Below, piece by piece: positions 54,253 to 64,000 of a stretch of 64,000 nucleotides of DNA (position 1 is the stretch's first letter; the number at the start of each line of letters is the position of its first letter). The stretch is from Paralithodes platypus (lineage: Eukaryota; Arthropoda; Malacostraca; Decapoda; Lithodidae), in NCBI GenBank assembly GCA_032716605.1, contig CM064580.1, forward strand, positions 35,203,518 to 35,267,517, given 5' to 3'. Made by a program: the position numbers and the translations under genes. Below the pieces are notes generated by a model, which did no database searches, was not told the DNA's origin, and saw only the letters and a list, made by a program, of their open reading frames with translations.

Positions 54253-54582
54253 CTTGTTTTCTTTTTTTCTTTTTTTATTGTTTTATTTTATTATCATAGT
54301 AGGTTTGACATGATTTATTGAAACATATTTATTTTTGTACAATTCATTTGAGGTAAGAAAATAATTATATACACATTACTTAGGCTAATAACAAACATAT
54401 ATATTGATATACTAAAAAAATAAGGCATATTACATGTAAATCTTTGAAACTTATAAACTAAATAATGAAACATACAATTATATAATGTAAAAGCTATATC
54501 ACAGGGACATCTTTGGAACTTATACATTATAATAATATATTGGTACATTATGAGGTAGCGTGATCAATTAGGTCAGGTCAGG

Positions 54583-54683
54583 TAAGGTAGGGCGCGAGTC
54601 CAGGGCAGGGCAGGGCAGGAGGCGAGTCCAGGGCAGGGCACGGGGCGAGTCCAGGGCAGGGCAGGGCAGGGCAGGGGCCGACA
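54583..54683 (+). repeat. GGGCAGGGCA / GCGAGTCCA minisatellite
   Basis: GCGAGTCCAGGGCAGGGCA recurs three times with variable numbers of GGGCA. It lies just past the stop codon of the piggyBac transposase. Confidence 0.85.
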
Positions 54684-54684
54684 C

Positions 54685-57472
54685 TCAGTAGTTCTTGAAG
54701 GTGTGGTAGTCCCTGAAGCAGTCACCCAGGCAGAGTGCAACTTTGCACTCAGCGCACATTGAGGTGACTCTTTTGGTCACATGGGGTTTCCTCACTGGAG
54801 CTGCAGACGGTGCACTGCACCTGCCTGTGACGAGTGCCAATCAGCTCGGTGTTGGTTGTGTAGTGTCTTTCGACACCCAGCTGGATGCGGTCAGGAACGT
54901 GATCCCCACGCCATGCCGTACGTCTGTGAGTGGTGGTGGCATACTTCTCCAGGAGTTGGTAGGAGACGTTGTACACGAAACTCCCGGAATTTCAGCTTCT
55001 GGTTTTGGGGCCATATCCTTCTTCACCAACCACAAGTTGTAGGCGTTCAGCATCGTTATGTCAACTAGGTGGAGGAAGAGCTTGTGATACCACTTCACAG
55101 TCTTCCTCAGACACTCAACACCTGACAGCTGACAGTCAGACTTGTCCACCAGGCGCATGTTTTGGTGTAGTCCACTACCATGTCGGGCTTGTAGATTGTC
55201 TTCCTGGTTCGGTAGTGGATTTTGCCAGAATCCACCTGGGCACCTGTGTGGACGGTGGAAAGCAGGTGGACGTCTCGCTTATCCTTCCACTTCAGGGCTA
55301 TCAGTTTCCCACACTTCTCGAGCTGCTTGTATTTCTGCCCCTTTCGTCGCCTTCTTCGCACATGCCTCTCGCGGTGTTCCTTGGCCAGGTCGTCTTCTGA
55401 AGGTGTGTCACTGGAGGAGGCATCTGTGAGAGGAATGACATCACCTGTGAACTTTGGCATAAACTTTCTTGTCTTTCTGACAGTCCCACATGACCCCGTT
55501 TGGTTGTCATAAAGAAACTGGCAGAGAGCAGGAGAAGTATACCAGTTGTCAGTGTAGATGATGTGGCCTTTGCCCAGGTAAGGTGCCAACATTTTCCTGA
55601 CGATGGCACCTGACATGCCCATGGGGTCATTGGCAGCGGCTTTCGGTATGTCAATGTCAGTGCCTGTATACACGATCATGTCAAGCACTATTCCAGTTTC
55701 ACAGTCGCACAACACGAAGAGCTTGATTCCGAACCTATGCCTCTTCAAGGGGATATACTGCTTGAAAACAAGACGTCCTTTGAAGAGCACGAGCGACTCA
55801 TCAATCACCAAATTGAGGAAGGGGTAAAAGTATTTCCTATACCTCTCCAACAACATGGTGAACACATCCCGAACTTTCCATATCCTGTCAATCCTGTTAG
55901 GATTTTCGTTGTCTGCAAAGTGCATAAATCTTAGCAGCAACAAAATCTGTCACGAGTCATGAACTTATTGAAAGTTGGGGTGGCGATGAGAGGGTCGTGC
56001 TTCCAGTAGTGTTGCAACACATGCTTCTTGATCAGAGGCATGAGGAACAACAAGGCAAAGAACGTCAGAAATTCTGCCACAGTCGTATCCACCCAGCCTC
56101 GTATTCTCGCTTTTGGAGAAAGGACGTCCAATCTGCCAAACACCCACCTGTAGTAGGCGTTTGTTTGGGCAACGATGTACGTCATTACCTCCATGTCGAA
56201 AAAAGCGAGGAAGAAGTCGCTTTCATTCGCTTGATCATCACAGGGCCAGTTGTCAGTTGTTCCTGACGTCCCAGGATTGAACTGGGGCACGTCAGGTACA
56301 AAATTGACCCCGTCAGACCAATCGAACGAAGGCATGCCAGGGATCGGAATGTCGTCTGCGTCTTCTTCTGCGTCTGAAATATCGCTTCCATGGTCGCGAT
56401 ACAGCACTTCATCATCATTACCCTCCTCTTCACTCGACAGACGATGCCCTTCCTCGTTTTCGTCACCGACGTCGGACTCACTCCCACTGTCCACTCCCAA
56501 ATCCCCCCACCCTTGGTCCCGTGCTAGGGCTTCGTCGGCGAAACCCGGGCTGCCAATGTCCTGCGAATCACCACCAAACAGCAGGCCGGCATACTTAGAT
56601 GGTGTAAGATTTTTCCGGGTCACTTTGGCACGTGCGGGAGTCTTATGGACAGGGGCAGCAGAGGTGGTGGCAGGGGCGGCGGCAGGGGCGGCGGCGGCGG
56701 GAAGGGCGGCGGCGGGCAGGGGCAGCAGTGGTGCGTGGCCTTGATGGCAAGATGATGGTGGTGCCTGTCGCCCTTCTCTCTGTTCCTTGGGCAGGGGCGG
56801 CAGGGGCGGCAGGGGCAGCAGGGGCGGCAGGGGCGGCAGGGGCAGCAGGGGCGGCAGGGGCAGCAGGGCCGGCAGGGACACCAGGGCCAGCAGTCGCTTT
56901 CCCAGTCACTTTCCCTCTCCCTTTCCCCTTCCCCTTCCCTGTTCCTTGGGCAGGGGCGGCAGGGGGCGGAAGGGGCAGCAGGGGCGGCAGGGGCGGCGGG
57001 GCCCGCAGGGGCAGCAGGGGGAAGTGGCCCAGGGGCGGCTGGTGGTGGTGGTGGTGGTAGGGGCTCTGTGGCTGGCGTACGGGTTCTCTCCCCTACGCCC
57101 GTGCCTTTAATTTTTCCTGCACCCGCAGGTAATGCAGCCCTAGGGCGGCCTCCTGGCTCGGTCGTACCGGTGGCAGGGGTGGCAGGGGTGGCAGTGGTGG
57201 CAGTGGTGGTGGTAGTGGTTGTTGCAGTGGCCTGGGTCGTGGTTGGCAGTGTCCCCGGAAAGACCAATGACCTCTGTGCCATTGCCCTGCTTGCACGTGT
57301 TTTTACGTGCTTTTGGTGCTGGTGATTCGTCCTCTGAGCTGTAGGGCGTGTCGTACTGGTAGCTAGGGTCTTTGGCAAGCCACCCTCTGCCTTCCACGGC
57401 GGCTAACACCACCAGAAGGAGGGCTGGTTGTGTCATCAGGGAGCGAGCGTGAGGGACCGTGTAAGGCTCCAT
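54685..57472 (-). pseudogene. piggyBac transposase (PGBD4-like), frameshifted
   Basis: A DDE transposase of the piggyBac family, which moves DNA with TTAA targets. The minus strand reads an acidic N-terminal region (GSESDVGDENEEGHRLSSEE), then the catalytic core. The first Asp is in NLVIDESLVLFKGRL, the second in IIYTDNWYTSPALCQFLYDN and the third probably in ALKWKDKRDVHLLSTVH. Next come KPDMVVDYTKT and, in a new frame, MRLVDKSDCQL. The C-terminal Cys-rich finger is CTVCSSSEE with MCAECKVALCLGDCF and YHTFKNY before the stop at 54685-54687. Single-base shifts lie near 55935, 55155 and 54785. Upstream of about 56600 the frame enters a Pro/Ala-rich minisatellite, and the true N-terminus is uncertain. 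Confidence 0.9.
56640..57060. repeat. GGCAGGGGC-type minisatellite in the piggyBac N-terminal region
   Basis: Tandem GGCAGGGGCAGCAGGGGC and GGCGGCAGGGGC units form two clusters (about 56650-56725 and 56790-57040) around a CTTTCCC-rich spacer. On the minus strand they read Pro/Leu or Pro/Ala repeats in every frame, so the long ORFs on both strands here are low-complexity translations. Confidence 0.9.
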
Positions 57473-57554
57473 GACTAGTGCGTGGTTACTGGCGCGGTGG
57501 TGCTTGCACGACGTGCCGGGGCGAGCGTTGGCGGGTGGTATCGAGAGTTGACAT

Positions 57555-57654
57555 NNNNNNNNNNNNNNNNNNNNNNNNNNNNNNNNNNNNNNNNNNNNNN
57601 NNNNNNNNNNNNNNNNNNNNNNNNNNNNNNNNNNNNNNNNNNNNNNNNNNNNNN
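57555..57654. other. Assembly gap of 100 N
   Basis: Exactly 100 ambiguous bases, the conventional placeholder for a scaffold join of unknown size. Features on either side should not be assumed adjacent. Confidence 1.
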
Positions 57655-57799
57655 AGTTTCATAGCTCAGCTGTATGAATAGCACGAAAGTCTGAGAATAT
57701 CGTTTCACTCTTGGCTTGAAGAGTTTATACAGAGTAGGGTGTGATTATGTTGCAAGGCGAGTGCTATGTACTCTACGAAGAGAGGGTGATATACATTGA

Positions 57800-58725
57800 A
57801 AGAACTCTGAGGAACACTGATTATTGTAATAGCACAAGAATAGTGAGAGAGATGCAACATTGCGGCGAAGAGAGAGACTGCAGATAATTGGTGACAGGGC
57901 GTGAGTTAATGAGACGGAAGGCTCTCCTTTCTACTTTGTCTGGAAGTGCTGTGTGAGAGGATCCTTCCCACCCATGCGAGCAATACTCAATACATGGACT
58001 CACTGTGCCCCTGTACAAAGCAAGAAGCTGTTTATGGTTAAAGAACCCCTGGAGGCGGTTGAGCACACCCATCTTCTGGGAAGATGTTTTAGCAAGAGTG
58101 GAAATATGGTCTTTCGAAGAGAGATAAAAAGAAAATGAGACACCGAGAATATTTAGAGAAGATGAAGGGTTAATTTGTATGTTGTTGAAGAGTAAGTCAT
58201 ACTTTTCTGGAAGGGGGCTACGAGTAGACAGATGGAGAAATTGTGTTTTGGATGCATTGAATGTAATAAGGTTTTCTCTGCCCCAATTTGAGATAGTAGG
58301 GAGATCAGAAGATAGGTGCCTTAAGGCCTCCTTACGTGAGTTTTGGAGTTCCTGCTGTGAATGACTTCGGGGAAGGCTAGTTGAATAGTGTAATGTAGAA
58401 TCGTCAGCATATGAGTGAATAGGGCTGGAGGTGCAATTGAGAAGGTCGTTAATGAATAGTAGGACGAGAATTGTAGATAGGACAGAACCCTGAGGAACGC
58501 CGGAATTAATAGGTTGGGGAAGTGAACGGTGGCCGTCCACAACTGCAGCTATGGAACGGCAGGAAAGGAAATTAGAGACAAAGGCACAGCTGGAGGAGGG
58601 ATAGAACCGAAGGAGGGTAGTTTGGAAATGATGGCTATGTGCCAGGCTCTGTCGAAGGCCTTTGATTTGTCTAGTGCAATAGAAAAAGTCTCGTCGAAGT
58701 CCCGAATGGAGGATGACCATTACAT
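57800..58725 (-). pseudogene. Jockey-like LINE, second partial copy of a tandem fusion
   Basis: It starts in sequence equivalent to SWSSSFRDF before RT block A, then NSGVPQGSVLSTILVLLFIN, HSYADDSTLHYSTSL, NASKTQFLHLSTRSPLPEKY, GVLNRLQGFFNHKQLLALYR and a tail ending near SPQCCISLT. The frame is open for about 250 codons. Confidence 0.85.
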
Positions 58726-60035
58726 GGGCGCACTGTGCCCTTACTGTATACATAGCAAGAAGCAATGCATAGTTGAAAAACCCACGGAGACGGTTGAGCA
58801 TACCTAACTTCTGGGAAGCTGTTTTAGCAAGTATGGTAATATGATATTTTCAAGAAAGTCCAGAAGAAAAAGACACACAAAGAATATTGACAGATGATGA
58901 AGGGTTGATTTGTGTATTATTGAAAAGTAATTAGGGATAGTTGTGTGGAAGATTGTGATGGGTAAATAGTTGGATAAATTGAGTTTTGGGTTTTGGGTTT
59001 TTCTCTGCTCCAATCGGAAATAGTTAATAGATCAGAAGATAGGCAGGATACGACCTCATTACATGAGTTTTGAAGTAATTGCACGGCAGGTCGTTGTGGA
59101 ACACTAGTTGAATAGTGTAAAGAATAGTTATTGGCATAGGTGTGAATAGAGCTAGACTCGCTAGAGGTACAGTTGAGATGATCATTAATGAATATTAGAA
59201 AGAGAACTGGAGACATGACAGAACTCTGACGAATACCGAATACCGGAGTGGATAGGTTAAGGAAGTGAGCGATAGCCGGCCACAACCGCAGCTATGGAAC
59301 GGGAAAGGAAATTTGAGATAAATTCACAGATAGAAGGATGAAAACCGAAGGAGGGTAGTTTAGAAGTTTGAGATTTGTGCCAGACTCAATAAAAACAAAT
59401 CTATATGTCTAGTGCAATAGAAAATGTTTCACTGACGTTCCGAAAGAAGAAGGACCAAGAGTTAGTAAGATAAGAAAGGAAAACACCAGTAGAGTGAACC
59501 TTAAGTAAGCCATAATGGCGATCTGAAAGTAGATTATGGGAAGAGAAAGGCTTAAGAAATTTTGAATTAAGAGTAGATTATAAAACTTCAGAGATACAAG
59601 ACATGAGAGCAATTGGAGGGTTGAGAGGGATCACCCTATTTTGGGACAAGTTAAATGAGAGTAAAATTCCAGCGAGAAGGGAAGATGTTAAAGGAAAGAC
59701 AGACGGAAGAGTTTGCCTTGGCAGGGAGTTAGCATGGAAGAACAGTCTTTGAGTGCAATAGGAGGAAGATCCTCAGGTCTGTACGCCTACTTAGTATTAA
59801 GCCCAGAGGGCAGAAAGTGCATCCTTATAAGATATTAGGATATCAGGCGTAAGTAAGAGAGAAGAGGGTGGAAACAGAGGAATGGCAACAGAATCATCCA
59901 AGGTACAGTTTTTAGCGAAACTTTGAGCAAAGAGTGCAGTTTTGTCATAGGAAAAAGAGTTACAGTGGTGCCGTCGGAGTGGAAAAGAGGACGGAAAGAC
60001 GAGGAAGTAAAATTGTTGGAGCTATCATTTGATTA
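58726..60035 (-). pseudogene. Jockey-like LINE, first partial copy of a tandem fusion
   Basis: Read on the minus strand it runs from the linker (NNFTSSSF-type sequence near 60030) through the RT fingers near 59700-59500 and the palm (SSVMSPVLFLIFINDHLNCT near 59180). It ends in the thumb as MLNRLRGFFNYALLLAMY, where it joins the start of the second copy. Frameshifts are frequent. Confidence 0.8.
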
Positions 60036-60590
60036 AAGTATAATCGTCTAGTATTAGCCAAAACACAAAACAAAACAGAAAAACGATTGATTTGATATAA
60101 ATATCTATCCTTTAATTAAGAGTTACTTACAAGTGGATAAACATCGTTCTCTGTTATCCAGAATAAAATAAAATCCAAGGTGTTGTGGTATTGAAGGAAA
60201 TAATATCGATACTTTCTCTTTCAGCCGCACCCATACTGTACACACATTTCTTACACCCACTGCTATTCAGGTTGTAACAATATACCGTATTGTTTTCATA
60301 TTGCTGACTTTATGGATGTCATTATAGTGTTACAGGGGGATTTTTAAAGATACAATTTTACGAGACACTCATATCTGTATCTTCACTCTTCGAAACTTGT
60401 GATGGGTAACTACAGGTTCTAATTTCCTGCTGGGTGAACAGAGGCATTGGGTGTGCGGAGATAGATCGTCTGCCTCCTCTTGCTGGGGGAACGACCTCTG
60501 TGTTATGAGCAGAGTGTAATAATACAAACATCGTAGGATACATATTCAGAGGAGATAGGTCGCTTTTCAGGTTCCCCTCTCTCCCTAGTG
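60036..60590. other. No recognisable gene
   Basis: Unique sequence, short ORFs only. Confidence 0.5.
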
Positions 60591-60830
60591 TTAAGCCCCA
60601 TTTGTTTTGAGATTATAAGACGTTCGGCTCATTAGTTTGGCGGCTTTAACACCTTTCGCCCCATTTCGTTGTCAATTTTATAACCTTTTGTGCCATTTAG
60701 GTGGTATTTGTTTCCTGGCGAGCGATAGCGAGCCTGAAGTTATAGGAGGAACTGGCCTTCGGCCGGGACATTTTTTTACCGTAAAATGTACAGATTTATC
60801 TTGAAGGGGGATCTAGGGGTTGTTTTTCTA
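60591..60830 (+). mobile_element. Copy 4 of the dispersed TTAA-ended repeat
   Basis: It starts at TTAA 60591-60594, with GCCCCATTTG, then GACGTTCGGCTCATTAGTTT, GGCGAGCGATAGCGAGCC, GGCCTTCGGCCGGGACATTT and GGGGGATCTAGGGGTTG. It is a largely complete copy against which the others can be aligned. Confidence 0.65.
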
Positions 60831-61026
60831 AGCTTGATGGAGGTCTAGCGATGGGAACTAAGAAATAAAGGAATATATTAATCAATAGAAAAAAAAAAAA
60901 AACAAAAAAAAAAAACCGGTCCCTCTCCCCACGTACACATATCAGGCCCCATGTGTAGCTCAGGTATAATGAGTGCAAGTCTACGGAGTCGTTTGTTAAG
61001 GCTATGATTGTTAGAGGCGTACTTAA

Positions 61027-61368
61027 GGGGGTCACCTTCTTTTTTTCTCTTTGGGTTGTATCCATTCGACCCCATTCAGCCTACTGTTTTAAGACGTTTA
61101 TCCTCATCCAGGTGTCTATTTATACCTGGCGAGCGATAGGAAGCCACCATAGTTTCGATAATGTGTTAGACAGGTGGCTAAATTTGTACATTTTTCGATA
61201 GAAAAATGTTTCCGGCGAAGCCGGATTTCTCCATAAAATGCTGGCTCGCTATCGCTCCCCAGGGAAAAAATCGACACCTGGATGGGATAAATGTCTTAAA
61301 ACAGTAGGCTGAATGGGACCGAATGGATACAACCAAGAAGGATAACAAAAAAGCAAAGCACTGCCCCC
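61027..61368. mobile_element. 342-bp foldback TTAA element (copy 5, palindromic)
   Basis: TTAA at 61023-61026 and 61369-61372. The two halves are near-complete inverted repeats. Both arms contain GGTTGTATCCATTCG, CCATTCAGCCTACTGTTTTA, AGACRTTTATCC and CCAGGTGTC, ending in a centre near 61195-61205 (TTTTTCGATAGAAAAA). The inner sequence is the same as the dispersed repeat. Confidence 0.85.
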
Positions 61369-61372
61369 TTAA

Positions 61373-63070
61373 TGATTATGACGGCAGCAAGAATGGAATC
61401 AATCGTCCTGTGATGGAAGGGATTGCACAGATAGCTTGTTCGCTCATCCATCTGAATAGGATGAGTTAAACAGAAGCTCGCCTCTGATTATGCTATCGCT
61501 GAGGAAATTGCAGTTAATTCCAAAGTACTTTCGCCTTTGCGTGATGGAAGAATATTGGCAATAATAACTGAGTTGGAGATAACACTGTAACTGCAATTTA
61601 AACTGAAGATTGTAATATACAGTTGCAGGGCGATATTCTTGTGTGTAAAAAAAAAGCAAAAAAAAAGCGATGTTATGAGACAGGGCGCGTTGACTTCACT
61701 GCATCTAAATCCTTTCAGTGCGGGTGTCGCCTAGTTATCTTTTAAACAATATATTTGCAGCTTAGGAGAGTGTTGTTGAGAGAGTCCGAAAGGCATTTGT
61801 AATAGTTTTTAATTACCCTTTAATTTCTAGAAGTCATTCCTAAGGTGAGCTATAAGCGCTCAGCGATGGCTATAATATGATGGAAAAAGATGTCACCGAA
61901 CTTCCTGGGTACAAATATCCGGAATTGGTAGCAGGAATATCTATAACAAACCTATATAAATCGTTAACGGTCTGTTCGACAATGTACCGTGAATGTCGTG
62001 CCTTAACTGTCTTTATAATGACTTAATGACAGGTACAGCAGTTGACACCAATAACTTAGCCCTCCTTCCATTGACGGATCACAACAACAACAGTATAATA
62101 CAAAATATATATTAATTAAAGTAATACTAATTAATAAGATAATAATAAAAACAGTAAACTTGTAATAATTAGGGTACTCGTAGTTCAGACCAACCATTAG
62201 CTGGATCATTCACTCCTATATACAGTAGACATGAAGGACCACAAAAGCAAAGGTGTTAGGTAGATTATGAACTATTTACTGGTATTGCTATAAAACACCT
62301 ACTGTTGTAAACAATTTACATATTTTTCTCATCAAATCATCTCTGTTTTTTTCTGCATTATTATTTCAAATAATTATTCGTATTCTACTTATACTACCCC
62401 AAAGAATGCAATAACTATGCAAAATGAAATTGAAAAAAAATATATACAAAATTGATATTTATAATAAAAGAAAATTAATTACAAGTCTAGGACCAAGTGT
62501 ATGAAGAGATTTTCCTTTTTCATAAACCCTGAGCACAATAAACGTAACAAAGAGGCGTGGAACTCTGGCTGCCAGCACAGCCTAAATAAGGGAATAATTG
62601 ATTTTATCGTAAATGGAATTTCGCCAGTAAATCCGATTGCAAGCATAAAATTGGACACCCCAAAATGGACAGCAGGGACTTGGAAACAAGATACAGAAAA
62701 ATACAGGCTCTCAAATCCGCAAACATGCAAAAACTGCTTAAGCAGTGACGGAGGAAAAACTTTCTCGTGGAAAAAATCAACTGTGAAACTGGAGCTGTTG
62801 GTGAACGAGAGCACCAATACCTGACTTTCCCTTCTCCCAACTCTGTAGCCCCTCCTCGTGTTTCGCTCACGGGGCCTTTTTTACGTGTAGTTGATTCATT
62901 TTAACTGACGGTAAACTGAATCCCCTAGCAAAAGGAAATAATATAAATGTTTATAGCTCTGCATCATAATAATATAGAGTTTTCATAATTAACAACATAT
63001 TTCGCTACAAAATTATCGTACTAGCAAAGTAAGCAAGATAGAGACGTGTAATTTACCGCATCCCCCCCCC
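61373..63070. other. No supported gene
   Basis: Opposing ORFs of 88-112 codons at 62479-62870 overlap on both strands with no motif, homopolymer runs occur near 61650, and the remainder is AT-rich. Confidence 0.5.
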
Positions 63071-63096
63071 CATACACACACATACACACACACACA

Positions 63097-63126
<30 letters not shown>
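63071..63126. repeat. (CA)n microsatellite after a C-run
   Basis: Ten C followed by nearly pure ACAC repeats with one interruption. Confidence 0.95.
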
Positions 63127-63127
<1 letters not shown>

Positions 63128-63159
63128 AAGAGAGCCATAGTCTATTATTTCGACTCGAT

Positions 63160-63560
63160 TCATCTATTCCTAATCTAAGCTAACTAGCCTATGGTGATTT
63201 AAACTATAATATCATGATCTATGCTGACTAATAATCTAGCCTACCATAACTCGACCTAAGCTAATCTAAGCCTTTCTAACATATCTTAACCTAGCAATAC
63301 TTAACCTACCTGACTTTAATTTATTGAAATATGTAATCTCATCGTAAACTAATCTAACTTAGCTTATCTTAACCTCACCTAACTTAACCTAATATAGCCC
63401 AATGTTACTTAATCTACTGTGTATCTAAGTTATCCTAACTAAATTAAGCTTATTTAAAGTAACGTACTTTACCTAACCTAAATAAATAATCTAAGCTAAT
63501 CAAGCATCAATAACTAACCTACTAACTTACTCTAACTTTAATCTATCCCAGCCTATGCTA
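63160..63560. repeat. Degenerate CTAAC/CCTAA-rich tract
   Basis: Words such as CTAACCTA, TTAACCTAACC, CTTAACCTA and CTAATCTAAG recur throughout about 400 bases without fixed period. This is what a decayed (TTAGG)n interstitial telomere repeat would look like. Confidence 0.5.
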
Positions 63561-63844
63561 TTATAGAATGCAGGCCCAAAACATAACTATAATATGTGTG
63601 CGAAAGTATATATGGACGAAATGACCAGGGACTCTTCTACCCGGCGAGATTTTCTTCTTGACCGATCCCCCTTCACCACCACCACCTCTCAACTCAGCCT
63701 GCCACTCACACATTGGTTATGCTACATATTAAATCAAGAGCACATTTGGATATCGACATAACGGATGATTTTATTGCACCTCGCACATCTACAGGGCTAC
63801 GTTCTACATTCATATGTATCTATGTTTGTAAATATATATATACA

Positions 63845-64000
63845 GCCATTACGGTGGAAGGGCAGAGATAGAGAGGTAAACCGAAAGAGAGGTGGAAGGA
63901 TGGAGTGAGGATGTATATGGATGAAGGCGGTGCTGGTTGGGAGGAGGGGCATCGACTGACTGGGGACAGAGGTGTATGGGGGCGGTTCGTTCGTGGCCAC
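63845..64000 (+). pseudogene. LINE 3' end, second copy, runs off the window
   Basis: GGTGGAAGGATGGAGTGAGG, GGAGGAGGGGCATCGACTGA and CTGGGGACAGAG match 36750-36835. This is the 3' end of the LINE tail annotated at 36435-36880, and the window ends inside it. Confidence 0.75.

Noticed and set aside
56620..57378. Long ORFs on both strands, Pro/Thr/Gly-rich
   Set aside because: G+C-rich minisatellite leaves all frames open; only the minus-strand piggyBac core has recognisable motifs.
62479..62870. Opposing ORFs of 88-112 codons
   Set aside because: They overlap on both strands, no motif is seen, and there is no regulatory context.

Overview
The window is nuclear DNA of a metazoan, almost certainly a decapod crustacean. 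It is packed with degraded transposable elements, microsatellites and tandem repeats, and I could not support one conserved single-copy host gene. The decapod reading rests on four things. Several copies of one Jockey/CR1-group LINE are of a type I recall as very abundant in crab and prawn genomes. Interstitial repeats are of the arthropod telomere type (TTAGG). The nuclear mitochondrial insertion uses the invertebrate mitochondrial code (TGA=Trp, AGA/AGG=Ser, ATA=Met). Its gene order (cox2-K-G-nad3-A-I-M-D-nad2-atp8-atp6-cox3) departs from the ancestral pancrustacean order in a way that recalls anomuran crabs (hermit, king and porcelain crabs). That last placement is inference.

Layout. 0-5 kb: simple sequence, a 94-bp minisatellite and a 3' LINE reverse-transcriptase (RT) fragment. 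7-13 kb: LINE remnants and short TTAA-flanked elements. 14.6-16.5 kb: a 24-unit 77/81-bp satellite with a 551-bp higher-order period. 17-20 kb: a duplicated block split by a TTAA element, a SINE and a LINE tail. 21.2-23.4 kb: a minus-strand BEL/Pao gag-protease remnant with its primer-binding site. 24.6-26.3 kb: a CCAAT-box-rich stretch followed by an intact 197-aa ORF. 26.8-34.9 kb: one long, colinear mitochondrial insertion (NUMT). A TTAA element splits its nad4, and a LINE copy sits where about 1.3 kb of mtDNA is missing. 36-38.4 kb: a mariner-type MITE, a LINE tail and a retroelement-like ORF with a cold-shock domain. 38.5-51.4 kb: a nest of six elements inserted one after another into a single LINE copy, two of which carry or contain further insertions. 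52-57.5 kb: tandem repeats, a SINE and a frameshifted piggyBac transposase with a Pro/Ala-rich minisatellite in its N-terminal region, next to a 100-N assembly gap. 57.8-60 kb: two partial LINE copies fused in tandem. 60.6-61.4 kb: more TTAA-flanked repeats, one an almost perfect foldback. 63-64 kb: (CA)n, degenerate TTAGG-like sequence and a second LINE tail.

The parts do not form a pathway; what they share is mobile-element biology. Two elements could supply enzymes in trans if intact copies exist elsewhere. One is the piggyBac transposase, a possible driver of at least seven TTAA-flanked MITEs. The other is a 5.5-kb terminal-inverted-repeat transposon at 40.6-46.1 kb whose long, uncharacterised protein I cannot assign to a superfamily with certainty. 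Many ORFs are broken by single-base indels. These may be real decay or residual long-read assembly error, and the sequence alone cannot decide.
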